Assembly (NCBI RefSeq): GCF_019083995.1
Contig: NZ_JAHRCU010000001.1
Coordinates: 364,931 to 428,930, forward strand
DNA: 64,000 bases
Origin: Roseococcus sp. SDR
GTDB lineage: Bacteria; Pseudomonadota; Alphaproteobacteria; Acetobacterales; Acetobacteraceae
Direction of reading: 5' to 3'
The position numbers and the translations under genes were made by a program. The notes below the pieces were generated by a model. It was not told the DNA's origin, made no database searches, and was given only the letters and a program-made list of their open reading frames with translations. Within the stretch, counting starts at the first letter, position 1. Each line of letters begins with the position of its first letter. Shown one piece after another: positions 31,578 through 41,018 of the stretch.

Positions 31578-32564
31578 ATGTCCGAGACCAAGACCGTCGC
31601 CGACCGCAACCTCGCCTTGGAGCTGGTCCGCGTGACCGAGGCGGCGGCGCTGGCCGCCAGCCTCTGGGTCGGCAAGGGCGACAAGAACGCCGCCGACGGC
31701 GCCGCCGTCGAAGCGATGCGCCGCGCCTTCGACAGCGTGGCCATCGACGGCACCGTCGTGATCGGCGAGGGCGAGATGGATGAGGCGCCGATGCTCTTCA
31801 TCGGCGAGAAGGTGGGCCTCTACGCCAAGAGCGGCGGCGGCGTGATGGCCGATATCGCCGTGGACCCGCTGGAGGGCACGACGCTGACGGCCAAGGGCGG
31901 GCCGAACGCCATGGCCGTCGTGGCGCTGGCCAATCGCGGCGGCTTCCTGCATGCGCCCGATGTCTACATGGACAAGATCGCGATCGGCCCGGGCTACCCC
32001 GAGGGCATCGTGGACCTCGACCGCACGCCGGGCGAGAACCTGGAGGCGCTGGCCAAGGCCAAGGGCGTGCCGGTGGGCGAGCTCACCGTCTGCACGCTGG
32101 ATCGCGACCGCCACAAGGACATCATCAAGGCCTGCCGCGCCGCCGGCGCGCGCCTCATGCTGATCCCGGATGGCGACGTCTTCGGCGTCGTCGCCTGCGC
32201 GCAGCCGGAGACGGGGGTGGACATGTATCTGGGCTGGGGCGGCGCGCCGGAGGGCGTGCTGGCGGCGGCGGCCCTGCGCTGCATCGGCGGCCAGATGCAG
32301 GGCCGGCTGATCTTCGAGGATGAGGGCCAGGTGGTCCGCGCCCGCGAGATGGGCATCGAGGACCCGCACCGGAAGTATTCCATGACGGAGATGGCCTCGG
32401 GCGAGGTCATGTTCGCCGCCACCGGCGTCACCAGCGGGCCGATGCTGCGTGGCGTCCGTCTCTATCCCGGCGGCGCGGTCACGCATTCCATCGTGATGCG
32501 CAGCAAGTCCGGCACCGTCCGCTACGTGGAAGGCCGCCACAACTTCAAGCTGAAGCCGATTTGA
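31578..32564 (+). CDS. glpX: Class II fructose-1,6-bisphosphatase
   Basis: A 328-residue GlpX-type phosphatase for gluconeogenesis. Metal and substrate motifs VVIGEGEMDEAPM and VDPLEGTTLTAKG are intact, as is the C-terminal HSIVMRS. Cytoplasmic. Its stop overlaps the recJ start by one base (TGATG). The hom-glpX-recJ association is common in alphaproteobacteria. Confidence 0.95.
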   Translation: MSETKTVADRNLALELVRVTEAAALAASLWVGKGDKNAADGAAVEAMRRAFDSVAIDGTVVIGEGEMDEAPMLFIGEKVGLYAKSGGGVMADIAVDPLEGTTLTAKGGPNAMAVVALANRGGFLHAPDVYMDKIAIGPGYPEGIVDLDRTPGENLEALAKAKGVPVGELTVCTLDRDRHKDIIKACRAAGARLMLIPDGDVFGVVACAQPETGVDMYLGWGGAPEGVLAAAALRCIGGQMQGRLIFEDEGQVVRAREMGIEDPHRKYSMTEMASGEVMFAATGVTSGPMLRGVRLYPGGAVTHSIVMRSKSGTVRYVEGRHNFKLKPI

Positions 32565-34321
32565 TGGAGACCGCGCTCGGCGTCGAGCGCAGCCTCACCG
32601 GGCGCCGCTGGGTCTGGCGGCACAGTGAGCCGCGGCTGGCGGCGGCGCTGTCGCAGCAGTTGGGCCTGCCGGAGATCACGGGGCGGCTGCTGGCCGCGCG
32701 CGGGCTGGATGCGGAATCCGCCGGCATCTTCCTGGCGCCCACGCTGCGTGCCCTGCTGCCCGACCCCTCGGTGCTGCTGGAGATGGACCAGGCCGCGCAG
32801 CGCCTGGCCGATGCCGTGCAGCGCGCCGAGACCGTCGCCGTCTTCGCGGATTACGACGTGGATGGCGCCTGTTCGGGTGCCGTGATGACGCATGCGCTGC
32901 GGCAATTGGGCTGCACCGTCATCCCCTATGTGCCGGACCGCCTGGCCGAGGGCTATGGGCCGAACGGGCCGGCCATCGCGGGGCTGGTGGCGAAGGGGGC
33001 CACGCTCATCATCTGCGTGGATTGCGGCATCGCGGCGCATGAGGCGCTGGCCGATGCTGGTGCGGAGATCGTGGTCCTCGACCACCACAAGGCCGAGGGG
33101 CCGCCGCCGCGCGTCGTGGCCGCGGTGAACCCGAACCGGCTGGATTGCCCCTCCGGCCTGCGCCAGCTCTGCGCGGCGGGTGTGGCCTTCCTCGCCGCCG
33201 TCGCCATGCAGCGCGAGCTGCGGCGGCGCGGCTTCTTCGCGCAGCGTGCGGAGCCGGATCTGCGCGAGTTGCTCGACATGGTCGCGCTCGCCACCGTCTG
33301 CGACGTCGTCCCGCTGCTCGGCGTGAACCGCGCCTTCGTGCAGCACGGGCTGCGCATCCTGGCCAAGCGCGAGCGCGCCGGCCTCGCCGCGCTGATGGAA
33401 CTGAACGCGGTGCGCGATGCGCCTTCCGCGCACACGCTGGGCTTCGTGCTCGGCCCGCGCATCAATGCGGGCGGGCGCATTTCCGTGCCCGATCTCGGCC
33501 TGCGCCTGCTGCTGGAGAGCGACCCGATCGAGGCGCGCGGCATGGCCGAGCGGCTGGATGCGGTGAACCGCAAGCGTCAGGAAGTCGAGGCCGGCGTGCT
33601 GCACGCCGCCATGCTTCAGGCCGAGACGCAGCAGGCCGCGGGCCACGCCGTCTTCCTGCTGCAGGATGAGGGCTGGCATCCGGGCGTGGTCGGCATCGTC
33701 GCCGGCCGCGTGCGGGAGCGCTTCAACCGCCCGGCCTGCGTGGCGGGCGTCGAGGCGGGAAAGGCCAAGGGCTCGGGCCGCTCCGTGCCGGGGCTGGATC
33801 TGGGTGCGGCCATCATCGCGGCCCGGCAATCCGGCATGCTGATCGCGGGCGGCGGCCACGCCATGGCGGCGGGCTTCACCTGCGAGGCGCAGCGCCTGCC
33901 CGAGCTGCACGCCCATCTGGATGAGCGGCTCGCCGCCGCGCGGGACCTGCCGAGCGCGGCCGAGCAGGTGCTGGAAGGCGCCCTGACGGTGCGCGGCGCC
34001 ACGGCCGAACTGGCCGAGAGCATCGGCCGCCTCGCGCCCTTCGGCGCCGGCAATGACGAGCCCGCCTTCGGCATCGCCCGCGCCCGCGTGGTCAAGGCCG
34101 GGCGGGTGGGGAAGGAGGGGGCGACCATCCGCGCCTTCCTGGAGGGCGAGGATGGCGGGCGCCTCAAGGCCATCTGCTTCCGCGCCAAGGAAGGCCCGCT
34201 GGCCGAGGCGCTGCTGGCGCAAGGCGCGGCGCCCCTGATGCTGGCCGGGCATCTGCGCGCCGAGACCTGGAACGACCAGACCAGCGCGGGCTTCTTCGTG
34301 ACGGATGCGGCGCGGCTCTGA
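32564..34321 (+). CDS. recJ: Single-stranded-DNA-specific exonuclease RecJ
   Basis: A 585-residue 5'-3' exonuclease of the DHH family, for recombination and mismatch repair. DHH motifs are FADYDVDGACSGAVM, IICVDCGIA and VVLDHHKAEG; the DHHA1 domain includes GFVLGPRINAGGRI and GGGHAMAAGFT. An OB-like C-terminal domain closes the protein. The ATG at 32564 is coupled to glpX. A TTG one codon earlier is not needed. Confidence 0.95.
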   Translation: METALGVERSLTGRRWVWRHSEPRLAAALSQQLGLPEITGRLLAARGLDAESAGIFLAPTLRALLPDPSVLLEMDQAAQRLADAVQRAETVAVFADYDVDGACSGAVMTHALRQLGCTVIPYVPDRLAEGYGPNGPAIAGLVAKGATLIICVDCGIAAHEALADAGAEIVVLDHHKAEGPPPRVVAAVNPNRLDCPSGLRQLCAAGVAFLAAVAMQRELRRRGFFAQRAEPDLRELLDMVALATVCDVVPLLGVNRAFVQHGLRILAKRERAGLAALMELNAVRDAPSAHTLGFVLGPRINAGGRISVPDLGLRLLLESDPIEARGMAERLDAVNRKRQEVEAGVLHAAMLQAETQQAAGHAVFLLQDEGWHPGVVGIVAGRVRERFNRPACVAGVEAGKAKGSGRSVPGLDLGAAIIAARQSGMLIAGGGHAMAAGFTCEAQRLPELHAHLDERLAAARDLPSAAEQVLEGALTVRGATAELAESIGRLAPFGAGNDEPAFGIARARVVKAGRVGKEGATIRAFLEGEDGGRLKAICFRAKEGPLAEALLAQGAAPLMLAGHLRAETWNDQTSAGFFVTDAARL

Positions 34322-34379
34322 GCCCCCGCGCCGGATTTCTGCCCAAAGCCTGTTCACGCGCCGCACCACTGTCTCAAGA

Positions 34380-34394
34380 TTCGTGAATTTCGTG
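34380..34394 (+). promoter_or_regulatory. Direct repeat TTCGTG-AAT-TTCGTG upstream of the phosphonate importer
   Basis: Two identical 6-base half-sites, centre to centre 9 bases, lie 60 bases before the receptor ATG in a 132-base gap after recJ. A regulator site is possible. No clear -35/-10 pair accompanies it. Confidence 0.25.
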
Positions 34395-34453
34395 CACGGC
34401 GGCTGAACATCCTCCGCTAGGCTCCGCGCGACGCCGTCCAAGGAGCCCCCCGC

Positions 34454-35482
34454 ATGCATCGCCGCCTCCTCGCCACCGCCGCCGCCCTGCTGCTGGGCGC
34501 GGCCAGCCTCCCGGCCGAGGCGCAGCAGCGCACGAGGCTGACCGTCTACACCGCGCTCGAGAACGAGCAGCTCGCCCCCTTCAAGGCCGCGGCCGAGGCC
34601 GCCGTGCGCGACATCGAGATCGCCTGGGTGCGCGACAGCACGGGCGTCATCACCGCGCGCCTGCTGGCCGAGCGCGCCAATCCGCGCGCCGATGTGGTCT
34701 GGGGCCTCTCCGCCTTCTCGCTGCTCCAGATGGAAGCGCTCGACATGCTCGAGCCCTATACGCCGCGCGGGGCCGAGGCGCTGCGCCCCAATATGCGCAG
34801 CGACCGCAGCCCGATGACCTGGACGGGGATGGACGCCTTCGTCTCCACCATCTGCTACAACACGGCGATCGCCCGGCAACGCAACCTGCCGCGCCCCACC
34901 ACCTGGAGCGACCTGCTGAACCCCGCGCTGCGCGGGCAGATCGCCATGCCCAACCCCTCCTCCTCCGGCACGGGCTTCCTCACCATCGCGGGCTGGATCA
35001 ACAGCATGGGCGAGGAGCGTGCCTGGCAATTCATGAACAGCCTGCACGAGAACATCCAGGTCTATACCCATTCCGGCTCGGCCCCCTGCAACAACGCCGC
35101 ACGCGGCGAATACGGCATGGGCATCTCGCTCGACATGCGGGCCGTCACGCTGCGCAACCAGGGTGCCCCCATCGAGATCATCGTGCCGACCGACGGCGTG
35201 GGCTTCGACCTGGAAGCGACGGCCATCATGCGCGGCACGCGCAACCTCGCCGCCGCGCAGCGCCTGGCCGATTTCGCGGTGAGCCGCGAGGCGATGGCCG
35301 TCTATGGCCGTTTCTACGCGCTGCTGGCGCTGCCGGGCGTGGCCGCTTCCGTCCAGGGCTATCCGGCCGATTTCGAGCAGCGCCTGGTGAATGTGAACTT
35401 CCGCGAGATGGGGGCGGCGCGCGAGCGCATCCTCGCCGAATGGAACCGCCGCTTCGACAACAAGTCCGCGCCGCGGAACTGA
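34454..35482 (+). CDS. 2-aminoethylphosphonate-type ABC transporter substrate-binding protein
   Basis: A 342-residue periplasmic receptor with a signal peptide (ending LPAEAQ). LTVYTALENEQLAPFKAA, WVRDSTGVITARLLAE, MPNPSSSGTGFL and YTHSGSAPCNNAARGEYG are typical of the PhnS2-type receptors assigned to 2-aminoethylphosphonate, a group within the Fe3+/thiamine-like binding proteins. It is first in a three-gene importer. No phosphonatase (phnW, phnX) is in the window, so the ligand is a family-level inference. Confidence 0.8.
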   Translation: MHRRLLATAAALLLGAASLPAEAQQRTRLTVYTALENEQLAPFKAAAEAAVRDIEIAWVRDSTGVITARLLAERANPRADVVWGLSAFSLLQMEALDMLEPYTPRGAEALRPNMRSDRSPMTWTGMDAFVSTICYNTAIARQRNLPRPTTWSDLLNPALRGQIAMPNPSSSGTGFLTIAGWINSMGEERAWQFMNSLHENIQVYTHSGSAPCNNAARGEYGMGISLDMRAVTLRNQGAPIEIIVPTDGVGFDLEATAIMRGTRNLAAAQRLADFAVSREAMAVYGRFYALLALPGVAASVQGYPADFEQRLVNVNFREMGAARERILAEWNRRFDNKSAPRN

Positions 35483-35488
35483 CACCGC

Positions 35489-36547
35489 ATGCTGCAAGTG
35501 ACGGAGCCCTTCCTGCACATGGAAGGGCTCGGCCGGGATTTCGGCCGCTTCACCGCCGTGCGGGAGGTGGATCTCGCCGTGGCGGAGGGCGAGTTCCTCT
35601 GCCTGCTGGGCCCGTCGGGCTGCGGCAAGACGACGCTGCTCCGCATGATCGCCGGGCTGGAGGCACCGAGCCGCGGCCGCATCTTCCAGGCGGGGCGCGA
35701 GGTGACGCGCCTGCCGCCGGCCGCGCGGGATTTCGGCATCGTCTTCCAATCCTACGCGCTGTTCCCGAACATGACCGTCGCCGCCAATGTCGGCTATGGG
35801 CTGCGCGGCCCCGCCTGGCCACGCGCGCGGGCCGAGGCGCGGGTCGCGGAATTGCTGGCGCTGGTGGGCCTCACTGCCCAGGCCGGGCGCTTCCCCGCGC
35901 AGATCTCGGGCGGGCAGCAGCAGCGCGTGGCGCTGGCCCGCGCACTGGCCAACGAGCCCGGCCTGCTGCTGCTGGATGAGCCGCTTTCGGCGCTCGATGC
36001 CATCGTGCGGCTGCATCTGCGGCAGGAGCTGCGCGCCCTGCAGCGGCGCCTCGGTGTCACCACCATCATGGTCACGCATGACCAGGAGGAGGCGTTGAGC
36101 CTGGCCGATCGCGTGGCGGTGATGGATGGCGGGCGCATCATGCAGCTCGGCACGCCGGAGGAGGTCTATGCCCACCCGGCCAATCCTTTCGTCGCGGGCT
36201 TCGTCGGTCGCAGCACCAGCTTCGCGGCGGTGGTGGAAGGCGACGGCCTGAGCCTGCCCGACGGCACGCATCTGCGCGCGACCGCGGCCGCGCAGCATGC
36301 CGGTGGCAGCCCGGTGCGCGTCTTCATCCGGCCCGAGGATGTGGCGTTGGGCGGCGATGGCGCGCTGATGGGCCGGCTCACCGGCAGCGAATATCTCGGC
36401 CCGGTCTGCCGGCTTGAGCTGCAAGGGGCGGGCCTGACCTGGCAGGCCGAGATCGCGCCGCGCGAGATGCAGGGGCTGAGCCTCGGCGCCGAGATCCCGC
36501 TGACCCTGCCGCCCGACAAGCTGATGGTCTTCGCCGCGCATGGCTGA
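35489..36547 (+). CDS. 2-aminoethylphosphonate-type ABC transporter ATP-binding protein
   Basis: A 352-residue ATPase with Walker A GPSGCGKTT, signature ISGGQQQRVALARAL, Walker B LLLLDEPLSALD and a C-terminal TOBE regulatory domain (VRVFIRPEDVALGGDG). It starts 6 bases after the receptor gene; its end overlaps the permease start. Belongs to the PotA/FbpC superfamily and the PhnT2 group by neighbourhood. Confidence 0.87.
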   Translation: MLQVTEPFLHMEGLGRDFGRFTAVREVDLAVAEGEFLCLLGPSGCGKTTLLRMIAGLEAPSRGRIFQAGREVTRLPPAARDFGIVFQSYALFPNMTVAANVGYGLRGPAWPRARAEARVAELLALVGLTAQAGRFPAQISGGQQQRVALARALANEPGLLLLDEPLSALDAIVRLHLRQELRALQRRLGVTTIMVTHDQEEALSLADRVAVMDGGRIMQLGTPEEVYAHPANPFVAGFVGRSTSFAAVVEGDGLSLPDGTHLRATAAAQHAGGSPVRVFIRPEDVALGGDGALMGRLTGSEYLGPVCRLELQGAGLTWQAEIAPREMQGLSLGAEIPLTLPPDKLMVFAAHG

Positions 36548-38216
36548 GGCTTCGCGTGGGCTGAGCGAGGCGGCGCTTCTGCGCCTCTGCCTCTGGCTTG
36601 CCGCGCTGCTGCTGGCGATCGGCCTCGCCCTCCCGCTGGCGATGCTCCTCGTCCGCGCCTTCCTCAGCGCCGATGACGAATTCGTCGGCCTGCGCCATTT
36701 CGCGGCCTATGCGGCGACACCCGCGCTGCTGGTCTCCGCCTGGAACAGCGCCTGGACGGCCGCGCTGACGACCGTGATCGTGGTCCCTGTGGCGTTCCTC
36801 TTTGCCTATGGGCTGACGCGCTCGCGCATGCCGGGTCGGCCGGTCTTCCGCGCGATCATGCTGGTGCCGATCCTCGCTCCCTCGCTGCTGCCCGCGCTGT
36901 CGCTGATCTATCTGCTGGGCAATCAGGGGCTCCTGCGCTTCCTGATGCCGGACGGCTTCACCGTCTACGGCCCGGTCGGCATCGTCATGGCGCAGGTGAT
37001 CCACACCTTCCCGCATGCGGCGATCATCCTCTCGGTCGCGCTCGGCATGGCCGATGCGCGCCTGTTCGAGGCGGCGGAGACGCTGAAGGCGGGCCGGCTG
37101 CGCATCTTCCGCGACGTCACGCTGCCCGCCGCGCGCTATGGCCTGGTCTCGGCCACCGTTGTCGTCTTCACCCTGGTGATGACGGATTTCGGCATCCCCA
37201 AGGTGATCGGCGGGCAATTCCCGGTGCTGGCGACGGATGTCTACAAGCAGGTGATCGGCCAGCAGAACTTCTCCATGGGCGCCGTGGTGGCGCTGGTGCT
37301 GCTGCTGCCGGCGCTTTTCTCCTTCTTCGCCGAGCGCTGGGCGCAACGGCGCCAGGCGGGCGCCTTCTCGGGCAGGGCGGTGCTCTATGTGCCCAAGCCG
37401 CGCCTCGCGCGGGACCTGCCCCTGTTCCTGATCTGTGCGGCCGTGGCGCTGGTGCTGCTCGGCATCGTGGCCATGGCCCTCTGGGGCTCGCTGATCCGCT
37501 TCTGGCCCTACAATATGAGCCTCACGCTCGCGAATTATTCCTTCGCGAATTTCGACGCCGAGGGCTGGGGCTCGCTCGCCACCTCGCTGTCCATGGCGGG
37601 GCTGGCCGCGCTCTTCGGCACGCCGGTGGTGTTCCTGACGGCCTATCTGCTGGAGCGGAGCGGCCAGGGCGGCGTGGCCCCGGGCTTCCTGCGCGTCGCC
37701 GCCATCGCGCCGCTGGCCGTGCCCGGGCTCGTGCTGGGCCTCGCCTATATCCTCTTCTTCAACCACCCGGCCAATCCGCTGGGCTTCCTCTACGGCACGC
37801 TCGCCATCCTGGTGCTGAACTGCGTGATCCATTTCTACACGGTGGCGCATCTGACGGCCGTCACTGCCATCCGCCAGCTCGATCCGGAATTCGAGGCGGT
37901 GGGGGCGAGCCTGCGCGTGCCGCGGCGCATCACCTTCGCGCGCGTCGTCGTGCCGATCAGCCTGCCCGCGATCCTCGAGATCGCCGTCTATCTCTTCGTG
38001 AATGCGATGACGACCGTCTCGGCCGTGGTCTTCCTCTATGGGCCGGGCAGCAAGCCGGCTTCCGTCGCCGTGGTGCAGATGGATGAGGCGGGGCAGATCG
38101 CCGCCGCCGCCGCCATGGCCTGCGTGATCCTCGGCATCACGGCGAGCGTGAAGATCGTGCAGATCGGCGTGGTGCGGGCGATGACGCGGAAGGCAGGCTG
38201 GCGCGCGGGGCGCTGA
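36540..38216 (+). CDS. 2-aminoethylphosphonate-type ABC transporter permease (fused, two halves)
   Basis: A 558-residue permease with two BPD_transp_1 halves, about 12 membrane helices in all, as in FbpB- and PhnU2-type single-chain permeases. EAA loops appear near residues 175-195 (EAAETLKAGRLRIFRDVTLP) and again near 460 (EAVGASLRVPRRITFARVVVP). It overlaps the ATPase gene by 8 bases and ends 2 bases from the convergent TPP enzyme. Confidence 0.87.
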   Translation: MAEASRGLSEAALLRLCLWLAALLLAIGLALPLAMLLVRAFLSADDEFVGLRHFAAYAATPALLVSAWNSAWTAALTTVIVVPVAFLFAYGLTRSRMPGRPVFRAIMLVPILAPSLLPALSLIYLLGNQGLLRFLMPDGFTVYGPVGIVMAQVIHTFPHAAIILSVALGMADARLFEAAETLKAGRLRIFRDVTLPAARYGLVSATVVVFTLVMTDFGIPKVIGGQFPVLATDVYKQVIGQQNFSMGAVVALVLLLPALFSFFAERWAQRRQAGAFSGRAVLYVPKPRLARDLPLFLICAAVALVLLGIVAMALWGSLIRFWPYNMSLTLANYSFANFDAEGWGSLATSLSMAGLAALFGTPVVFLTAYLLERSGQGGVAPGFLRVAAIAPLAVPGLVLGLAYILFFNHPANPLGFLYGTLAILVLNCVIHFYTVAHLTAVTAIRQLDPEFEAVGASLRVPRRITFARVVVPISLPAILEIAVYLFVNAMTTVSAVVFLYGPGSKPASVAVVQMDEAGQIAAAAAMACVILGITASVKIVQIGVVRAMTRKAGWRAGR

Positions 38217-38218
38217 CC

Positions 38219-40024
38219 TCAGAAGGTGATCCCCCGCGCCGCCAGCGCCTTCAGGAAGTTCGGCTCCGGATTGGGCAGCGGCGGCAGGTCCCAGCTGCCG
38301 GTGCCGATCGGCCGGATCTCGCGGTCCACCGGCACTTCCAGCAGGTAGGGCACATTCGCCTTCACCGCCATGGCGATGGCGTCCTCCAGCTCGCCCGCGT
38401 GTGTGACGCGATGCGAGGCGACGCCCATGCTCTTCGCCATCATCGCGAAATCGGGGCTGTAGCTCTCGCCCGTGCGCTGGATCTCGAAGGCGGTGGCGAG
38501 TTCGCGCCCGCCGAACATGCCGTGCTGGATGTCGCGGATCGAGCAGAAGCCCGAATTGTTCCACACCACCCAGACCACGGGGATCCCGTATTCCACCGCC
38601 GTCGCCAGCGCATGCGGCGTCATCAGGAAGGAGCCATCGCCGACCACGGCGACGCAGGGCCGATCGGGTGCCGCGAGCTTGGCGCCGAGGATGCCGGAGG
38701 TCGCGAACCCCATGGCCGCGAAGCCCCAGCTGTGGATCAGATGGCGCGGGCGCAGCGTGTCCATCAGCTGGATGATCCAGTTGTGGTGCACGCCGACATC
38801 GGACGCCACCACCGCATCCTCCGGCACCGCGCGCGACAGCGCCGCCATCAGCCGCTCGGGCCGGAGCGGCATCTGGTCCGAGAGCGCGAGGCCCGACTGG
38901 TATTCGCGCCACACCTCGCGCCCGCGCGCGAGCCGGTCGAACCAGGCGCCGCCTTCGCGCGGGCCACCCGTGCGCGCCTCGGCCATGTCCAGCATGAGTT
39001 CCAGGCTCGCCTTGGCATCGCCCAGGATGCCGTATTCCGTCGGGTAGTTGCGGCCGATCTCGGTGGGGTCGATGTCGATCTGGATCAGCTTGGAGGGCGG
39101 GATGCTGAGCGTATAGCCATCCAGCCAGGCACTCGTCGCGCGGTCATCGAAGGAGAAGCCGATGGCGAGGATCACATCCGCATTGCGCGTCGCATCATTG
39201 GCCGCATAGCTGCCATTGCGGCCGATCGCGCCGAAGGCGAGGCGATGCCGGTCGGGGATGGCGCCCTTGCCGTTCGGGCTGGTGACGACGGGAATGCCCG
39301 TGCGCTCGGCAAAGGCCAGCAGAGCATCGCAGGCCTTGCCCAGGATCACGCCCTGGCCCGCGATGATGACGGGCTGCGAGGCCTTGAGCAGCAGATCGAG
39401 CGCGGCCGAGAGCGCCTTGGGGTTGCCCGGCGCGCCATTGATCACCGCCTTCACGGTGGAGGAGGGAACGACCGAGGCCTCCTCCACAAACACATTCAGC
39501 GGCACGTCCAGGTTCACCGGCCCGGGCCGTCCGGCGGTGAGCTGGTCCCAGGCCTGGGTGACCGCCAGCTGCACCATGTCGGCCCGCATCGGCTGGTAGC
39601 TGCGCTTCACATAGGGGCGGATCACGCTCGGGAAATCGCCCTGGAAATGGCGGCCCGTCTCCTGGAAGGGGCCGCGGTTGAACTGGCCCGTCGGCACATT
39701 GCCGGTGATGGCGAGGAAGGCGCTGCTGTCCATCATGGCGGCGGCCAGCGCCACCACGAGATTGGCCGAGCCCGGGCCGCAGGAGGTGAAGGTCGCCACC
39801 GGCTCGCCCTTCACCTTGTAATAGGCGTCGGCCATGTGGCCGGCCGTCTGCTCGTGATGGGTGGAGATGGTCTTGATGCGGTTCTGCGCCTTGAAGGCTG
39901 CATCCATGAAGCCCGTGATGCCATGGCCGCAGAGGCCGAACAGATAGGGCACGCCCTGCTTCGTCAGGTGGTCGACGATGATGTCGGCGCCGTTCATCAG
40001 CGTGGCGCGGCTTTGGCTGTCCAT
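38219..40024 (-). CDS. Thiamine-diphosphate-dependent enzyme, acetolactate-synthase-like
   Basis: A 601-residue enzyme with all three TPP domains. The catalytic Glu is in STHHEQTAGHMADAY, the central domain has QPVIIAGQGV, and the Mg-TPP motif is GDGSFLMTPHALATA...NN. It lacks the FAD-binding and quinone signatures needed to name a specific reaction; acetolactate synthase, sulfoacetaldehyde acetyltransferase or a decarboxylase are possible. It is 37 bases downstream of an IclR regulator in the same direction, with GGGAGAGAG before the ATG. Confidence 0.8.
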   Translation of the reverse strand: MDSQSRATLMNGADIIVDHLTKQGVPYLFGLCGHGITGFMDAAFKAQNRIKTISTHHEQTAGHMADAYYKVKGEPVATFTSCGPGSANLVVALAAAMMDSSAFLAITGNVPTGQFNRGPFQETGRHFQGDFPSVIRPYVKRSYQPMRADMVQLAVTQAWDQLTAGRPGPVNLDVPLNVFVEEASVVPSSTVKAVINGAPGNPKALSAALDLLLKASQPVIIAGQGVILGKACDALLAFAERTGIPVVTSPNGKGAIPDRHRLAFGAIGRNGSYAANDATRNADVILAIGFSFDDRATSAWLDGYTLSIPPSKLIQIDIDPTEIGRNYPTEYGILGDAKASLELMLDMAEARTGGPREGGAWFDRLARGREVWREYQSGLALSDQMPLRPERLMAALSRAVPEDAVVASDVGVHHNWIIQLMDTLRPRHLIHSWGFAAMGFATSGILGAKLAAPDRPCVAVVGDGSFLMTPHALATAVEYGIPVVWVVWNNSGFCSIRDIQHGMFGGRELATAFEIQRTGESYSPDFAMMAKSMGVASHRVTHAGELEDAIAMAVKANVPYLLEVPVDREIRPIGTGSWDLPPLPNPEPNFLKALAARGITF

Positions 40025-40061
40025 GATGGTCTCTCTCCCGGATGTGTTCTTGTCGTTGGAG

Positions 40062-40847
40062 TCAGGCGGCGGCGGCCGAGGGGCTGCCCAGCATGCGCGA
40101 GACCTGAAGGGCTGCGGCCTTCACGCGCGGCAGGAGTGCGGCGCGCCGCGCCTCATCCATGCGGCTCGCCGGCGCCGAGATGCCGAGTGCGGCGCTGGGC
40201 CGGCCGCTCTGGTCGGTGATGGGGGCGGCGAGGCAGCGCAGCCCGGGCTCGATCTCCTCCGCATCGGGTGACCAGCCTTGCTGGCGGATCGCGTGCAGCG
40301 CCTCGCGCAGCGCCTCGGGCGTCGTGATGGTGGCCGGCGTGAAGGCGGGCAGGCCATGGCGGGCGATGATCGCCTCCACCTCGGCATCGGGCAGGTAGGC
40401 CATGAGCAGCTTGCCCAGCGCGCTGGCATGGGCGGGGCTGCGCTTGCCCACGCGCGAATGCATCCGCACGGCATGCGTGCCCTCCACCACCTGCACGGTG
40501 ACGACCTCGCCCTCATGCAGGATGCCGACATGCACGGTCTCGCCCGTCTCCTCGGCGAGCGCCTGGATGGGGGGCAGGGATTGCCAGCGCAGCTGCTCCT
40601 GCCTCACGGCGGCATTGCCCAGCGCATGGAGCGCGAGGCCCGGCACGTGGCGGCCATTCGCATCCTTCGCCAGGAAGCCGGCCGCCTCCAGCGTGTGCAG
40701 CACGCGGAACAGCGTCGCCTTGTTCTGGCCGAGCTCCGCGGCGAGTTCGGCGAGGCTCCAGGAGGGGCGGCGCGAGAAGCAGCCGATCACCTCCAGGCCC
40801 CGGTGAAGCGAGGCGAGGTGATAGGGGTCCCGGGCGCTGTTGGTCAT
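40062..40847 (-). CDS. IclR family transcriptional regulator
   Basis: A 261-residue regulator. Winged helix at residues 10-65 (LASLHRGLEVIGCF, LGQNKATLFRVLHTLEAAGFL) and an IclR effector domain with AHASALGKLLMAYLP and the conserved EIEPGLRCLAAPI. The ATG at 40847 is the family start. It precedes the TPP enzyme gene and is divergent from two Bug receptors; the 171-bp region between starts has an IclR-like operator. It probably controls both sides. Confidence 0.9.
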   Translation of the reverse strand: MTNSARDPYHLASLHRGLEVIGCFSRRPSWSLAELAAELGQNKATLFRVLHTLEAAGFLAKDANGRHVPGLALHALGNAAVRQEQLRWQSLPPIQALAEETGETVHVGILHEGEVVTVQVVEGTHAVRMHSRVGKRSPAHASALGKLLMAYLPDAEVEAIIARHGLPAFTPATITTPEALREALHAIRQQGWSPDAEEIEPGLRCLAAPITDQSGRPSAALGISAPASRMDEARRAALLPRVKAAALQVSRMLGSPSAAAA

Positions 40848-40890
40848 GGCGGTCTTTCGCTGGGAGGAACGCAATAGCCATACGATACGC

Positions 40891-40929
40891 TTGACCACGC
40901 ATAACGAAAAGAGTTTCGATATGCGAAAC
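40891..40929 (+). promoter_or_regulatory. Promoter-operator region between IclR and Bug genes
   Basis: A perfect inverted repeat GTTTCG-ATATG-CGAAAC (40913-40929) is about 90 bases before the receptor ATG and 66 from the IclR start. TTGACC at 40891-40896 could be a -35 element with a weak -10 inside the repeat. IclR proteins commonly bind palindromes of this size. Confidence 0.5.
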
Positions 40930-41018
40930 GGGTGGACGCCAGCCGCGCCGCCCCGCACTATGCTGAGAACGTCCAGGAAAAGCGGGCCAAAGATGCCCGC
41001 GCAGTGGGAGAAGACCGG

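Noticed and set aside
29532..32540. Minus-strand open frame of 1002 codons, and similar giant frames at 4142-6385, 13503-16259, 19738-21726, 36378-38912 and 49375-51081
   Set aside because: All lie opposite or out of frame with well-supported genes and have the low-complexity composition of shadow frames.
32522..36541. Minus-strand open frame of 1339 codons
   Set aside because: It is the antisense shadow of recJ, the phosphonate receptor and the ATPase in G+C-rich DNA. The product is rich in Arg, His, Gly and Ala with no domain, and it crosses several clear genes.
38219..40024. TPP enzyme as phosphonopyruvate decarboxylase serving the phosphonate importer
   Set aside because: The protein is a full-length three-domain ALS-like enzyme, longer than phosphonopyruvate decarboxylases, and is regulated with an IclR gene on the other side rather than with the importer.
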